Assembly (NCBI RefSeq): GCF_026342835.1
Contig: NZ_JAPEMI010000004.1
Coordinates: 62,001-126,000 of the forward strand
Source: Streptomyces sp. NBC_00154
GTDB taxonomy: Bacteria > Actinomycetota > Actinomycetes > Streptomycetales > Streptomycetaceae
DNA: 64,000 bases
Direction of reading: 5' to 3'
The position numbers and the translations under genes were made by a program. Numbering within the stretch: the first letter of the stretch is position 1; every line of letters begins with the position of its first letter. This document shows positions 27,044 to 35,520 of the stretch, one piece after another. Below the pieces are notes generated by a model, which had not been told where the DNA came from, made no database searches, and saw only the letters and a program-made list of their open reading frames with translations.

Positions 27044-27693
27044 CTAAAGCGGGCCCCGTTCAACGGAGCTCCCCCACCAGGACATGACTTGGTAGATGGT
27101 CCATCCTCCGAGGCGTTCCCGCAGGGACAGCAGTTCCCTTTCTATGGTTCGCTGCTTCATCCCCGTGCGGGCACTGATCTCGTGCTGTGGGCTGCCTGCC
27201 TCGAGTTCACGAAGTATTCGTCGTTGCCGCTCGGTAGTCACCATCTGCTCATTCGTTGGTCTCAGGCCTTGCCAGCGGGTCGCTGCGTTCCAGAGCATCA
27301 GGTAGACCTCTCGCGCCCACATGACCGCACAGCGCTCTGTGATGTGCCAACCGCCGTTCGACTCGGTGCCCTCAGGGACGTAGTTGTCGATGAGCAGGTG
27401 AGTTCCGTCGATGAGAGTCATCTGAGGGAAACGCGAGCCGGTGACGCGGACCTCCGCTCCATCCGCGATGAGGCCGACCGCCTGGTCCTGCTGCGGTGCG
27501 CAATCGAGAGCAACCGGGTTGTAGAGCCCTCGCACCACCGCGCCTCGTGCAGCGGCTTTCATGGTGCACAGCGAGTCCACTGCGATCCCGAGGGCGCCGG
27601 GTTCTGGCATGCCAGGCTGAGCTATGAAGAACTCCGTTTCCGCTTGCGTGATCAGGTCTTGGGTTCTCATCTCGACAGCGTGTCGGCGACGGG
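27044..27693 (-). pseudogene. LuxR/TrmB-type regulator, C-terminal part, truncated by IS21
   Basis: About 208 residues from ATG 27670, with the frame open to the IS edge at 27693. The first part (TQAETEFFIAQPG ... ALDCAPQQDQAVGLI) resembles the phospholipase-D-like effector domain of TrmB/LuxR-type streptomycete regulators. The end has an HTH: TTERQRRILRELEAGSPQHE, ISARTGMKQRTIERELLSL. The N-terminal DNA-binding or linker part is missing, and the IS21 element starts immediately upstream. A minus-strand frame on the far side of the IS may be its lost front. Confidence 0.65.
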
Positions 27694-27783
27694 TGAATCG
27701 TGACCCTCTGACGGCGGATCAAAACTGACCCATCTCGTGGTCTTCCGACCAACCTGATCTTGATCGAAGGTCAGGAGAAGAGG

Positions 27784-29064
27784 GTGATTTCCGTGGAGGA
27801 CTGGGCAGAGATCCGCAGGCTGCACCGGGCCGAGCAGATGCCGATCAGGGCGATCGCCCGGCATCTGGGTATCTCGAAGAACACTGTGAAGCGGGCGCTG
27901 GCCACCGACCGGCCGCCGGTGTACTCGCGGCCGGTCAGGGGCTCAGCGGTCGACGCGGTCGAGCCGCAGATCCGGGAATTGCTGAAGCAGACTCCGACCA
28001 TGCCCACGACCGTGATCGCCGAGCGGATCGGCTGGGAGAAGGGCATGACGGTTCTCAAGGATCGGGTCCGCGAGTTGCGTCCGGCCTATCTGCCCGTCGA
28101 TCCGGTCTCCCGCACGACGTATCAGCCCGGCGAGCTGGCCCAGTGTGATCTGTGGTTCCCGCCGGTCGACATCCCGCTGGGCTATGGGCAGAGCGGACGC
28201 CCGCCGGTCCTCGTGATGGTCTCGGGCTACTCGCGGATCATTGCAGCACGGATGCTGCCCACCCGAACCACCGGCGACCTGATCGACGGACACTGGAAAC
28301 TGCTGACCTGCTGGAACGCGGTCCCACGGATGCTGGTCTGGGACAACGAGGCCGGCATCGGCCGCGGCAAGGTGACCACCGACTTCGCCGCGTTCGCGGG
28401 CCTGATCGCCACCAGAATCTATCTCTGCCGGCCTCGTGATCCAGAGGCGAAAGGGCTGGTGGAGAGGGCCAACGGCTACCTGGAAACGTCATTCCTGCCC
28501 GGCCGGACCTTCACCGGACCGGACGACTTCAACACCCAGCTGACCGCCTGGCTGAACATCGCCAACCGGCGTCAGCACCGCACCCTGGGCGCCCGCCCGA
28601 TCGACCGGTGGGAGGCCGACCGGGCCCAGATGCTCGCCCTGCCGCCCGTCGATCCGCCTCGCTGGTGGCGCTTCGCCACCCGCATCAGCCGCGACCACTA
28701 CATCCGCGTCGACACCTGCGACTACTCCGTGCACCCCCTGGCCATCGGTAAGAAAGTCCAGGTCTGCACGGACACCGACGAGGTCATCGTCACCCTCACC
28801 CCCGGCGGAGCGGAAGTCGCCCGCCACCCGCGCTGCTGGGCCAAACAGCAGACGATCACCGACCCCGTCCATGCCCGCGCTGCGGCCCTCCTGCGCGGCG
28901 ACTACCGCCATCACCAAGCCTCCCGAGCCCTGGCCGCCCGACAGACAGGCGCCGCCACCGCCGCTGACCTCGTCGAGGTCGAACAACGTCAACTCGACTC
29001 CTATGACCGCATGTTCACTCTCATCGAGGGCGGCGGCGGACACGACGAGCCGGAGGTCTCCTGA
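27784..29064 (+). CDS. istA: IS21 transposase IstA (426 aa)
   Basis: I chose GTG 27784 because AGGAG lies 7 bases before it. An N-terminal HTH (AIARHLGISKNTVKRAL) and DDE integrase core follow: QCDLWFPP (first Asp), MLVWDNEAG (second Asp) and EAKGLVERANGYLE (Glu). A C-terminal basic domain follows. It appears intact. IstA cuts and joins the IS ends with help from IstB, translated by TGATG overlap. Confidence 0.92.
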   Translation: MISVEDWAEIRRLHRAEQMPIRAIARHLGISKNTVKRALATDRPPVYSRPVRGSAVDAVEPQIRELLKQTPTMPTTVIAERIGWEKGMTVLKDRVRELRPAYLPVDPVSRTTYQPGELAQCDLWFPPVDIPLGYGQSGRPPVLVMVSGYSRIIAARMLPTRTTGDLIDGHWKLLTCWNAVPRMLVWDNEAGIGRGKVTTDFAAFAGLIATRIYLCRPRDPEAKGLVERANGYLETSFLPGRTFTGPDDFNTQLTAWLNIANRRQHRTLGARPIDRWEADRAQMLALPPVDPPRWWRFATRISRDHYIRVDTCDYSVHPLAIGKKVQVCTDTDEVIVTLTPGGAEVARHPRCWAKQQTITDPVHARAAALLRGDYRHHQASRALAARQTGAATAADLVEVEQRQLDSYDRMFTLIEGGGGHDEPEVS

Positions 29065-29882
29065 TGTCACCCACCACCACCAAGGCCAGCCCCGGCAAAC
29101 CCCAAACCGGCCGTCAGACCGCCGCCGACCTGTCCTTCCTGACCCGGGCGATGAAGGCCCCGGCGCTACTGGACGCCGCCGAGCGACTGGCCGAGCGCGC
29201 CTTGAAGGAGACCTGGACGCATACCGAGTTTCTGGTCGCCTGCCTTCAGCGAGAGGTTTCCGCACGCGAGTCCCACGGCGGCGAGGCCCGCATCCGGGCC
29301 GCCCGCTTTCCCGCGATGAAAACGATCGAGGAACTCGACGTCACCCATCTGCGCGGCATAACTCGCCAACAGCTCGCGCATCTGGGCACGTTGGACTTCA
29401 TCGCCGCGAAGGAGAACACCGTTTTCCTCGGACCGCCGGGAACCGGGAAGACACACGTGGCGATTGGGCTGGCGGTCCGTGCCTGCCAGGCCGGCCACCG
29501 CGTCGCGTTCGCCACCGCCGCCGAATGGGTCGACCGCCTGGCCGCCGCCCATCACGCCGGACACCTCCAGGCCGAGCTCACCAAGCTCAGCCGCTATCCG
29601 CTGATCGTGATCGACGAGGTCGGCTACATCCCCTTCGAAGCCGAGGCTGCGAACCTGTTCTTCCAGTTGATATCGAACAGATACGAGCGAGCGAGCGTGA
29701 TCGTCACGAGCAACAAACCCTTCGGACGCTGGGGAGAGGTCTTCGGTGACGAAACCGTGGCCGCAGCCATGATCGACCGCCTCGTCCACCACGCCGAGGT
29801 CCACTCCCTCAAAGGCGATTCCTATCGCATGCGCGGCCGCCAGCTCGGACGCGTCCCCACCGCCACACACGACACTGACTGA
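29064..29882 (+). CDS. istB: IS21 helper ATPase IstB (272 aa)
   Basis: AAA+ ATPase with Walker A GPPGTGKTH (about residue 131), Walker B LIVIDEVGYIPF and sensor motif VIVTSNKPFGRW. It assembles on DNA and directs IstA to the target. ATG 29064 overlaps the istA stop by one base. It appears full length. Confidence 0.93.
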   Translation: MSPTTTKASPGKPQTGRQTAADLSFLTRAMKAPALLDAAERLAERALKETWTHTEFLVACLQREVSARESHGGEARIRAARFPAMKTIEELDVTHLRGITRQQLAHLGTLDFIAAKENTVFLGPPGTGKTHVAIGLAVRACQAGHRVAFATAAEWVDRLAAAHHAGHLQAELTKLSRYPLIVIDEVGYIPFEAEAANLFFQLISNRYERASVIVTSNKPFGRWGEVFGDETVAAAMIDRLVHHAEVHSLKGDSYRMRGRQLGRVPTATHDTD

Positions 29883-29941
29883 ACACCAGAAACCAGACCC
29901 GGTGGGTCACGATTCGACCGCCCAAACTGGGTCAGGATTCA

Positions 29942-30312
29942 GCCGCCGCCGACACAGCGCTACGGGTAGGGAGGAACTCGGTCCCGGGACTGCTGCACAC
30001 ACGGTGGGAATCATCATGAACAGCGAGAGCCTCTGTCATGGAGATACGCGCGAGTCGCTCCGCCGCCGCTATGAGATCTGCTTCCGCCTCAGCCCGAAGG
30101 CTCCGTGTGACCGCAGGATCCACAGCAGGGCCGAGGCTGGGACGCCCATACGGGCCGACGTTGCCGGGATCGTCTAGGCCTCGGGTGTACTGCCCGGATG
30201 GGTGTTGCCTGGCAGCAGGGATGTCCTGGTTGGTCTGTTGCTCCTCTTCCGGGAATGCAAGGCTGTCATGCGTGATGCTGTGCGGCTCGTGCGTGGGGCT
30301 TTTCCTGTACAT
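29942..30312 (-). pseudogene. Possible N-terminal part of the regulator split by IS21
   Basis: A minus-strand frame (RAEAEADLIAAAERLARI, MTEALAVHDDSHRV, GTEFLPTRSAVSAA) runs into the right end of the IS21 element in the direction expected for the missing front of the LuxR/TrmB-type gene on the left side. The reading frames do not join exactly without assuming a short target duplication, and the first ~70 residues look non-coding. Treat it as a candidate only. Confidence 0.35.
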
Positions 30313-30572
30313 GGTTGCGTGGTTGTACCCGTTTGCTACCCCACGGATTGGTCAGAGCCTTGCTGGTCAGACGCGTCCTGGCCGGGCGGGGCACACCGAA
30401 GGTACCCCTGGGAAGAACCGTGACTTCGGGCAAGGCGGTGCCCCGGCGCTCAGCACAGATCCGGCGGGTCGATGCCGATGAAGGCCGGGGTGGACGGGCC
30501 GGCCCACGCGGCGCGACATCCTTCAGGAGGAGGGAGCTAAGTGGTCGGCCCCGGAAATCCTTCGGGGGTTGA

Positions 30573-31739
30573 TCATGCTGTCAGTGCGACGGAGAATTGT
30601 TCTGGGTGATCGGTGGTGTGCCGGTCGAGCCTGGCCAGCAGATCGTCCAGGTCGGAGGTGCTGAACTTCCACGGGAACGGCTGCGCCGTGGCGTTGTAGC
30701 GGTTCTGGAAGTCCCGGAGCCGGTCCCTGACTTGGGTCAGGTCGGTGAAGTCGTTGGGTTGGACGACTTTGCGCTGGACAACGGAGAAGTAGATCTCCAC
30801 TTGGTTCAGCCAGGAGGCACGGATGGGGGTGTGGACCATGACCGCGTTCGGGAATGCCGTGGTCAGCCGGTCGGCGGCCTTCTTCCCGCGGTGGGAGGAA
30901 CCGTTGTCCACGATCCAGAAGACGCGTTTCGCGCTGGCGTAGGGCTCCTGGCTCATGACCTGGGCGACCAGAGCCATGAACGGCACGATGCCCGTGGTTT
31001 TCTCGCAGCGGCCGAACACCTTCGCCTGGTGGACGTCGTAGGCAGCGAGGTAAGCCAGGGCTCCGCCGCGCTGGTAGGTGTGGTTGACCCGCATCGCTCT
31101 GGCCTGGCCGGGGGCGAGGGTGGGATGGCAGCGGCAACGGGCCTGGACGGACGTCTTCTCGTCCGCGCTGATGACGTACTCGTCACCGCCCAGCGCGGTG
31201 CCCTCAAAAGTGCGGGCATACAGGTCAAGGACAGGCTGGGCCCTGGATCGGAAGTCCGGGTCGGTGATGAAGATCCAGGAGTGGTGCTGCCACGGCTTGA
31301 GCGCGTCGGTCTTGAGCCAGCGCCGCACGGTGGAGGCCGACAGTGAGTTGACGATGCCCCGCTCGGTGGCCTCGCGGGCCAGCTCCGGGCCCGACCAGCG
31401 CGACAGCGGCACTCCGCTCTCGGCAGGCAGCCGGCAGGCCAGCGCCTTCACTTCGGCGGCCTGCAAGGGCGTGAACGACGACGGGCGGCCGGGTCGTTGA
31501 CGGTCCTGGAGCCCGGCAAGTCCCTGTTCGGCGAAGCGGTGCCGCCAGCGGCGCACTGTGTCCAGGTGCAGGCTCGTCTCCCGTGCGATGCGGGCGTTGG
31601 AGCGGCCGCGCGCGGCGTGCAGCACGATCTGCGCCCGCACCCGCTGCCGGTACTCACTCTTGTGGCCCCAGGCCATCCTCTTCAACCGCTTGCGGTCGGT
31701 GACGGTGAGAAATATCGGACAGGCGGCGGCAACAGGCAC
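30573..31739 (-). CDS. IS630-family transposase (388 aa)
   Basis: I used GTG 31737-31739. Two HTH segments (GRSNARIARETSLHLDTVRR) precede the DDE core: ISADEKTSVQ (Asp), WIVDNGSSH (Asp) and NQVEIYFS (Glu). All three catalytic acids are present and the frame is uninterrupted, so it is probably active. It lies 58 bases downstream of the passenger gene and ends at the left inverted repeat. Confidence 0.9.
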   Translation of the reverse strand: MPVAAACPIFLTVTDRKRLKRMAWGHKSEYRQRVRAQIVLHAARGRSNARIARETSLHLDTVRRWRHRFAEQGLAGLQDRQRPGRPSSFTPLQAAEVKALACRLPAESGVPLSRWSGPELAREATERGIVNSLSASTVRRWLKTDALKPWQHHSWIFITDPDFRSRAQPVLDLYARTFEGTALGGDEYVISADEKTSVQARCRCHPTLAPGQARAMRVNHTYQRGGALAYLAAYDVHQAKVFGRCEKTTGIVPFMALVAQVMSQEPYASAKRVFWIVDNGSSHRGKKAADRLTTAFPNAVMVHTPIRASWLNQVEIYFSVVQRKVVQPNDFTDLTQVRDRLRDFQNRYNATAQPFPWKFSTSDLDDLLARLDRHTTDHPEQFSVALTA

Positions 31740-31797
31740 GACAGACGGGCCAACTCCTGGTGTGCGAGGCCCGCTGGCGGGCAGCTTGGTGGGCCAG

Positions 31798-32616
31798 TCA
31801 GTGGGGCCCGGAGAGCAGCGCGTTGAGTTCCGGGAAGGCGATGCCTTCGGCGAGAGAGTCGTATCCGCCGGTGCCGAAGAGGTCCTGTGCGGCGCGGCGC
31901 GCGGCAGTGTAGGCAGCCTGCGCCACGCCCGAGCCGAGACTGACGCGAGCCACGCCGAGGGCACCGAGCTCGGCAACCCTCGGGGCACCGGGGCCGGCCA
32001 TGACGTTCAGCGGTACGGAGATGTCCCTGGCCAGCGCCGCGATGGTGGCGGTGTGGGTGACGCCGGGGACGAAGATGCCGTCCGCGCCCGCATCGACGTA
32101 CAAATGCGCCCGGTCCAGGGTTTCCTTCAGCCGGGTGTCCGGGTCGCCGAGCCCGAACAGGAAGGTGTCGATACGGGCGTTGAGGAACAGATCCGCGCCT
32201 GCCCGGTCGGCACTCTGCCGGGCCGCGGCCAGCCGCGACGCCAGCTCTGCCGGGGGTCGGGTGCCGTCCTCGATGTTGACGCCGACGGCGCCCGCCGCGA
32301 GCACTCGGGCAACGGTCTCGGCGACGTCGGCGGCGTCCTTCCCGTACCCGCCCTCGATGTCAGCGGTGACCGGCACCGCGACGGCAGCGACGATCCGGGC
32401 GATCAGCTTCAGCGCCTGGTCGCGGGTAAGGATGTCGCCGTCTGGAGACCCCAGCGACCAGGCGACACCGGCACTGGTGGTCGCGATCGCGGGGGCGCCC
32501 GCGGCCTCAATGACGCGGGCGCTCGCAACATCCCAGGCGTTGGCGAGCGCGAGAGGCGCAGCTGGGGTGTGCAGGGAGCGGAAGAGGCGGGCATTGTCCG
32601 GCTGCGTGATGGTCAT
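31798..32616 (-). CDS. Isocitrate lyase/PEP mutase-family enzyme (272 aa)
   Basis: ATG 32614-32616 starts MTITQPDNARLFRSLH. A TIM-barrel enzyme with ANAWDVASARVIEAAG, the Mg-binding VTADIEGGYG and VGVNIEDG, and NARIDTFLFG. The family makes or breaks C-C or C-P bonds of oxaloacetate/phosphopyruvate-like acids; this subfamily (2-methylisocitrate lyase-like) has varied substrates. It lies inside the inverted repeats of the IS630-type element, so it appears to be carried as cargo. Confidence 0.88.
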   Translation of the reverse strand: MTITQPDNARLFRSLHTPAAPLALANAWDVASARVIEAAGAPAIATTSAGVAWSLGSPDGDILTRDQALKLIARIVAAVAVPVTADIEGGYGKDAADVAETVARVLAAGAVGVNIEDGTRPPAELASRLAAARQSADRAGADLFLNARIDTFLFGLGDPDTRLKETLDRAHLYVDAGADGIFVPGVTHTATIAALARDISVPLNVMAGPGAPRVAELGALGVARVSLGSGVAQAAYTAARRAAQDLFGTGGYDSLAEGIAFPELNALLSGPH

Positions 32617-32852
32617 GGACGCAGTCAAACATCGACTACTGCCCATCTTCTGGCGAGAATCCGACACAAACGTCGACCTCGAAACCGACCCATGGCCCCG
32701 ACTCTGAAGTCAACCCCCGAAGGATTTCCGAAGCCGACCACTAAGTGTCCGGGCCCACCGTGATGGTCGGCGGCGGGTCGACGTTTGTCGTCGGCAGCAA
32801 GGGCGTGACCAACATGGCCGTTGATCACGCCCTGCCCGGTGCGAGGGATCTC

Positions 32853-33092
32853 CTACGAGGTGGGCGGTCCCGACTGAGAGGGCGGCGCCGGCGTCGGCAT
32901 GATGGTCGACGTGGGTGCCGACGGGGCCACTGTCTGCGGCATTGCGGCGGACGGGTCCCTGTCCATGAGAAGGAAGAAGACGGTCACCACGGTGAGGCCG
33001 ACCACGATGGCCACCCCCAGCTTCTGGTCTCGGTAGGCCGCGTAGACCGCGGCTCCGCCGAGCGCGAGGCCGACGATGAGCATCAGCATCAT
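32853..33092 (-). CDS. Small two-TM membrane protein (79 aa)
   Basis: From ATG 33090-33092: MMLMLIVGLALGGAAVY, a short AYRDQK loop, a second span GVAIVVGLTVVTVFFLL, then a Pro/Ser/Thr-rich tail that should be outside the membrane or in the cytoplasm. No family recognised. A longer frame to 33179 exists, but its extra residues look non-coding. Confidence 0.5.
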   Translation of the reverse strand: MMLMLIVGLALGGAAVYAAYRDQKLGVAIVVGLTVVTVFFLLMDRDPSAAMPQTVAPSAPTSTIMPTPAPPSQSGPPTS

Positions 33093-33282
33093 CGGGCACC
33101 GCCGAAGGGCGGCTTGGCAGGGGGCATCGTGCAGGGGAGAGGACGAAATGGGGTCCCCCTGTGTGACTTCAGGGCGCACAGCCCCTTAGTCTCGGTTCCA
33201 GCGCTGATGGCTTCGATCCAATCTTGATGTCGGCTTCTGGCAGGAGCACGAGTCGGGTTGCGGACTGTCGGACTACGTGAGC

Positions 33283-33314
33283 GGCCCCCCGTTGGTGCGG
33301 GGGGCCGTTTTTTT
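33283..33314 (+). terminator. Rho-independent terminator
   Basis: GGCCCCCCG (33283-33291), loop TTGGTG, CGGGGGGCC (33298-33306), then G and seven T (33308-33314). It is a textbook intrinsic terminator for plus-strand transcription, though no complete plus-strand gene precedes it now. Confidence 0.85.
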
Positions 33315-33870
33315 GCCTCCAGGTGTCGAGGGCGGGCAGCGGACTACGTGGTGACCCACAACGTCCCGTTGGTGCGGGTGGTGAGACTCAGGCAACCGGG
33401 ACCGGTGTCGATCTCGGCCCGGATGTCCTTGCTTCACCGTGCTGTTGGTCAGAGCAAAACCCTACTCAGCACGCTGACAACCGGCGGGCCCTCGTGAGTA
33501 CGGTCGGGCGTCATAACGCCCGTCAGGGATCGAGCAGGGGCATCGTTTTCCCGGCGTATGTGTAACGTGGTTGTCGTGCTCCGTCCCGAGTACCACTGAT
33601 CGGCATTCGTGCAGCTCAGAGCTGTGCCGGTCGGACGTCGAGACGACATCTGGGGCGGCATCGCACCATCCGGGGCGTGACGGAAGTCACCACAGTCACC
33701 ACACGAAGTAGGTCTTGTCTGCGTCGGCCTTGCGGAGTGAACTTTTCTTCTGCGCCCATCAGTTCGCGCCCCTGCTGGCTGACGAACCGTCTTCTTCGCA
33801 GGTGGGAGCCCACCTCGGCGACCTCTGTCGAGCCTCTTACCTTGCCCTTGGGCTCCAGGAAGACCTTCTA
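33315..33870. other. No supportable gene between the terminator and an IS630 element
   Basis: Short overlapping frames exist on both strands, none with a convincing start, ribosome-binding site and composition. A plus-strand frame near 33715-33870 (SELFFCAHQFAPLL) and a minus-strand frame (RRRFVSQQGRELMGAEEKF) each look partly coding and both run into the IS630 left end. One may be a gene cut off by that insertion. Confidence 0.4.
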
Positions 33871-34219
33871 GTGTCCCGAGTCTTAGGAGCGCCACATATC
33901 TAGGCTTTGGGGTTCGGCAGGCGGTTCAGGTAGCCGGCGAGGCGTTCGAAGATCTCGTCGGCGGATTTGGTCCAGGTGAACGGCTTGGGGTCTTCGTTCC
34001 AGTGGGCGATCCACTCGCGGATGTCCTTCTCCAGCGCTTGTACGTTCTTGTGGACGCCGCGGCGTATCTGTTTGTCCGTCAGCAGTCCGAACCAGCGCTC
34101 GACTTGGTTGAGCCAGGACGAACTGGTGGGCGTGAAGTGCATGTGGAAGCGCGGGTGCGCGAGCAGCCATTTCTGGATGGCTGGGGTCTTGTGGGTGGCG
34201 TAGAAGCCCCTATGTTTCG

Positions 34220-35311
34220 TCAAGCCACAGAAGGGAGTTGACTCGCGGCCAGGGGTTGGATGTGCCGGTAGAGCTCGCGGGCGACGTACCGCTTCAGACA
34301 CCGGATGATCTCGCGCTTGGACATGCCCTCGGCGGTGCGTCGCTCCAGATACTTCTGGGTGCGTTCGTCCCAGCGTATGCGGGTCATCACGACGCGGTAG
34401 AGGGCGGCGTTGGCTTGGCGGTTGCCGCCACGGTTCAGGCGTCGGCGTTGCGTTTTGCCGGAGGACTGCTCAACCGGGCTGACGCCGCACAGGGCGGCGA
34501 ACGATGCCTCGTCAGTGATCCGGTCAGGGTTGTCACCTGCGGCGATGAGGAGGACGGCGGCACTGTCGGGCCCGACACCGACCAGGTCCAGCATCTGAGG
34601 CCGGCAGGCACGGACGGCCCGGGTGGTGCGCCGGGTGAGCTCTTTGACCTCGTCGGACAGGTGCTGGACTCTGCGGGCGAGCAGGCGCATCGTGAAAACG
34701 GCCTCGCCCCGGTCATCGACGTCGAGGGCCGCGCAGGTGGCGACCAGCGCGGGATTGCTCAGGCCCGTGAGTAGTTCGCGCAGATCCGGGTCGATGGACA
34801 TGAGGACGGCCTTGAGCTGGTTCAGTGCCTGGGTGCGGGCCTTGACGGCCGATTCCTTGGCAAGCCGCAGGACCCGCATGTCCTCCACGGGCCCATCCGC
34901 GCTCTTCGGCACGGTGGTGGCCCGTCCGGACAGCACCGCGCGGGCAGCCGCGTCCGCGTCGATGGCGTCTGTCTTACCGCGTTTGCGCCGGGTGGCACGG
35001 TCGGGCTGGTTGATCTCCACGACGTCGATGTGCTCCCGGCGCAGGACCCGGGTCAGCGCGGTCCCGAAGGATCCCGTGCACTCGACACCCGCCCGGTACA
35101 GGACGCCGAACGACCGCCCCCAGGCCAACAGTTGGCGATAGCCGACGGCGGTGGCCGGGAACTCCTGGTGGGCGAGCGAGGTGCCCAGGGTGGTGATGAC
35201 AGCGGCAACGTGGATGTCCTTGTGGGTGTCCACCCCGAGGATCACCTCCTCGGCCGGGCCCGGGACTCGCTGCGCGGGCAGCGTCGGCTGGGGCATGCTG
35301 GTGACGGTCAC
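34220..35311 (-). CDS. IS110-family transposase/recombinase (363 aa)
   Basis: GTG 35309-35311 follows AAGGAGCC. The N-terminal RuvC-like DEDD domain has GVDTHKDIHVAA, VECTGSFG and KTDAIDADAAARA. A coiled coil follows, and then the C-terminal Tnp domain with LCGVSPVEQSSGKTQRR, whose serine is the family's second catalytic residue, and GGNRQANAAL. The frame appears complete. IS110 enzymes recombine donor and target DNA guided by an RNA made from the element's non-coding end. Confidence 0.93.
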   Translation of the reverse strand: MTVTSMPQPTLPAQRVPGPAEEVILGVDTHKDIHVAAVITTLGTSLAHQEFPATAVGYRQLLAWGRSFGVLYRAGVECTGSFGTALTRVLRREHIDVVEINQPDRATRRKRGKTDAIDADAAARAVLSGRATTVPKSADGPVEDMRVLRLAKESAVKARTQALNQLKAVLMSIDPDLRELLTGLSNPALVATCAALDVDDRGEAVFTMRLLARRVQHLSDEVKELTRRTTRAVRACRPQMLDLVGVGPDSAAVLLIAAGDNPDRITDEASFAALCGVSPVEQSSGKTQRRRLNRGGNRQANAALYRVVMTRIRWDERTQKYLERRTAEGMSKREIIRCLKRYVARELYRHIQPLAASQLPSVA

Positions 35312-35359
35312 GAGGCTCCTTGGACTGGGTCTGGTGGCTGACGCCGGTCCGGTGGGCGG

Positions 35360-35520
35360 TCAGAACTGTGACGGTGCTTTGTGTGGCAAAGCCCCTATCG
35401 GGACACGTTCACCGGGCCGGCGGCAGTACGCACCGCAGGGGGCCGGAGCCGACAGTTCTACTCCAAGGCAGCTGTGGCCAGTTGTCGCACGGGTCAGGCT
35501 CCGGCCCCCTGCGGCACACC
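35360..35520 (-). ncRNA. Candidate IS110 bridge RNA
   Basis: A perfect 18-bp stem (35433-35450 with 35497-35514) encloses a 46-base loop. Read on the minus strand, that loop has TGCGACAACT, matching the left target flank plus core (9 of 10), and TGGAGTAG, matching the inverse of core plus right flank (7 of 8). The next segment carries ATAGGGGCTT, identical to the element's right end, and TCACAG, the inverse of core plus left end. This is the target-loop/donor-loop order known for IS110-group bridge RNAs. Exact RNA ends were not determined. Confidence 0.75.

Larger units (their letters stand above)
27694..29941 (+). mobile_element. IS21-family insertion sequence (2248 bp)
   Basis: The ends are TGAATCGTGACCC on the left and the inverse of TGAATCCTGACCC on the right (12 of 13 match). 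A second GTGACCC/ACTGACCC copy lies about 30 bases inside each end, typical of the multiple end repeats of IS21. It carries istA and istB overlapping by one base. No clear target duplication was found in the flanks. Confidence 0.8.
30541..32741 (-). mobile_element. IS630-type element with a metabolic passenger gene (2.2 kb)
   Basis: Inverted repeats 30541-30572 and 32710-32741 match at 30 of 32 positions (the two mismatches are adjacent). TAA flanks both ends (30538-30540 and 32742-32744), as expected for TA-type target duplication by IS630/Tc1 transposases. Between the repeats lie the transposase gene and, upstream of it in the same direction, a PEP mutase/isocitrate lyase-family gene. An ordinary IS630 element would be about half this length. 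Confidence 0.7.

Noticed and set aside
33241..33380. Twice-occurring GGACTACGTG...CGTTGGTGCGGG, considered as tRNA or attachment site
   Set aside because: No cloverleaf can be formed and no recombinase gene is adjacent; the first copy is explained as a terminator hairpin.
33449..33895. 148-codon minus-strand frame
   Set aside because: Runs across the IS630 boundary and has no coherent composition; at most a short part could be a gene remnant.
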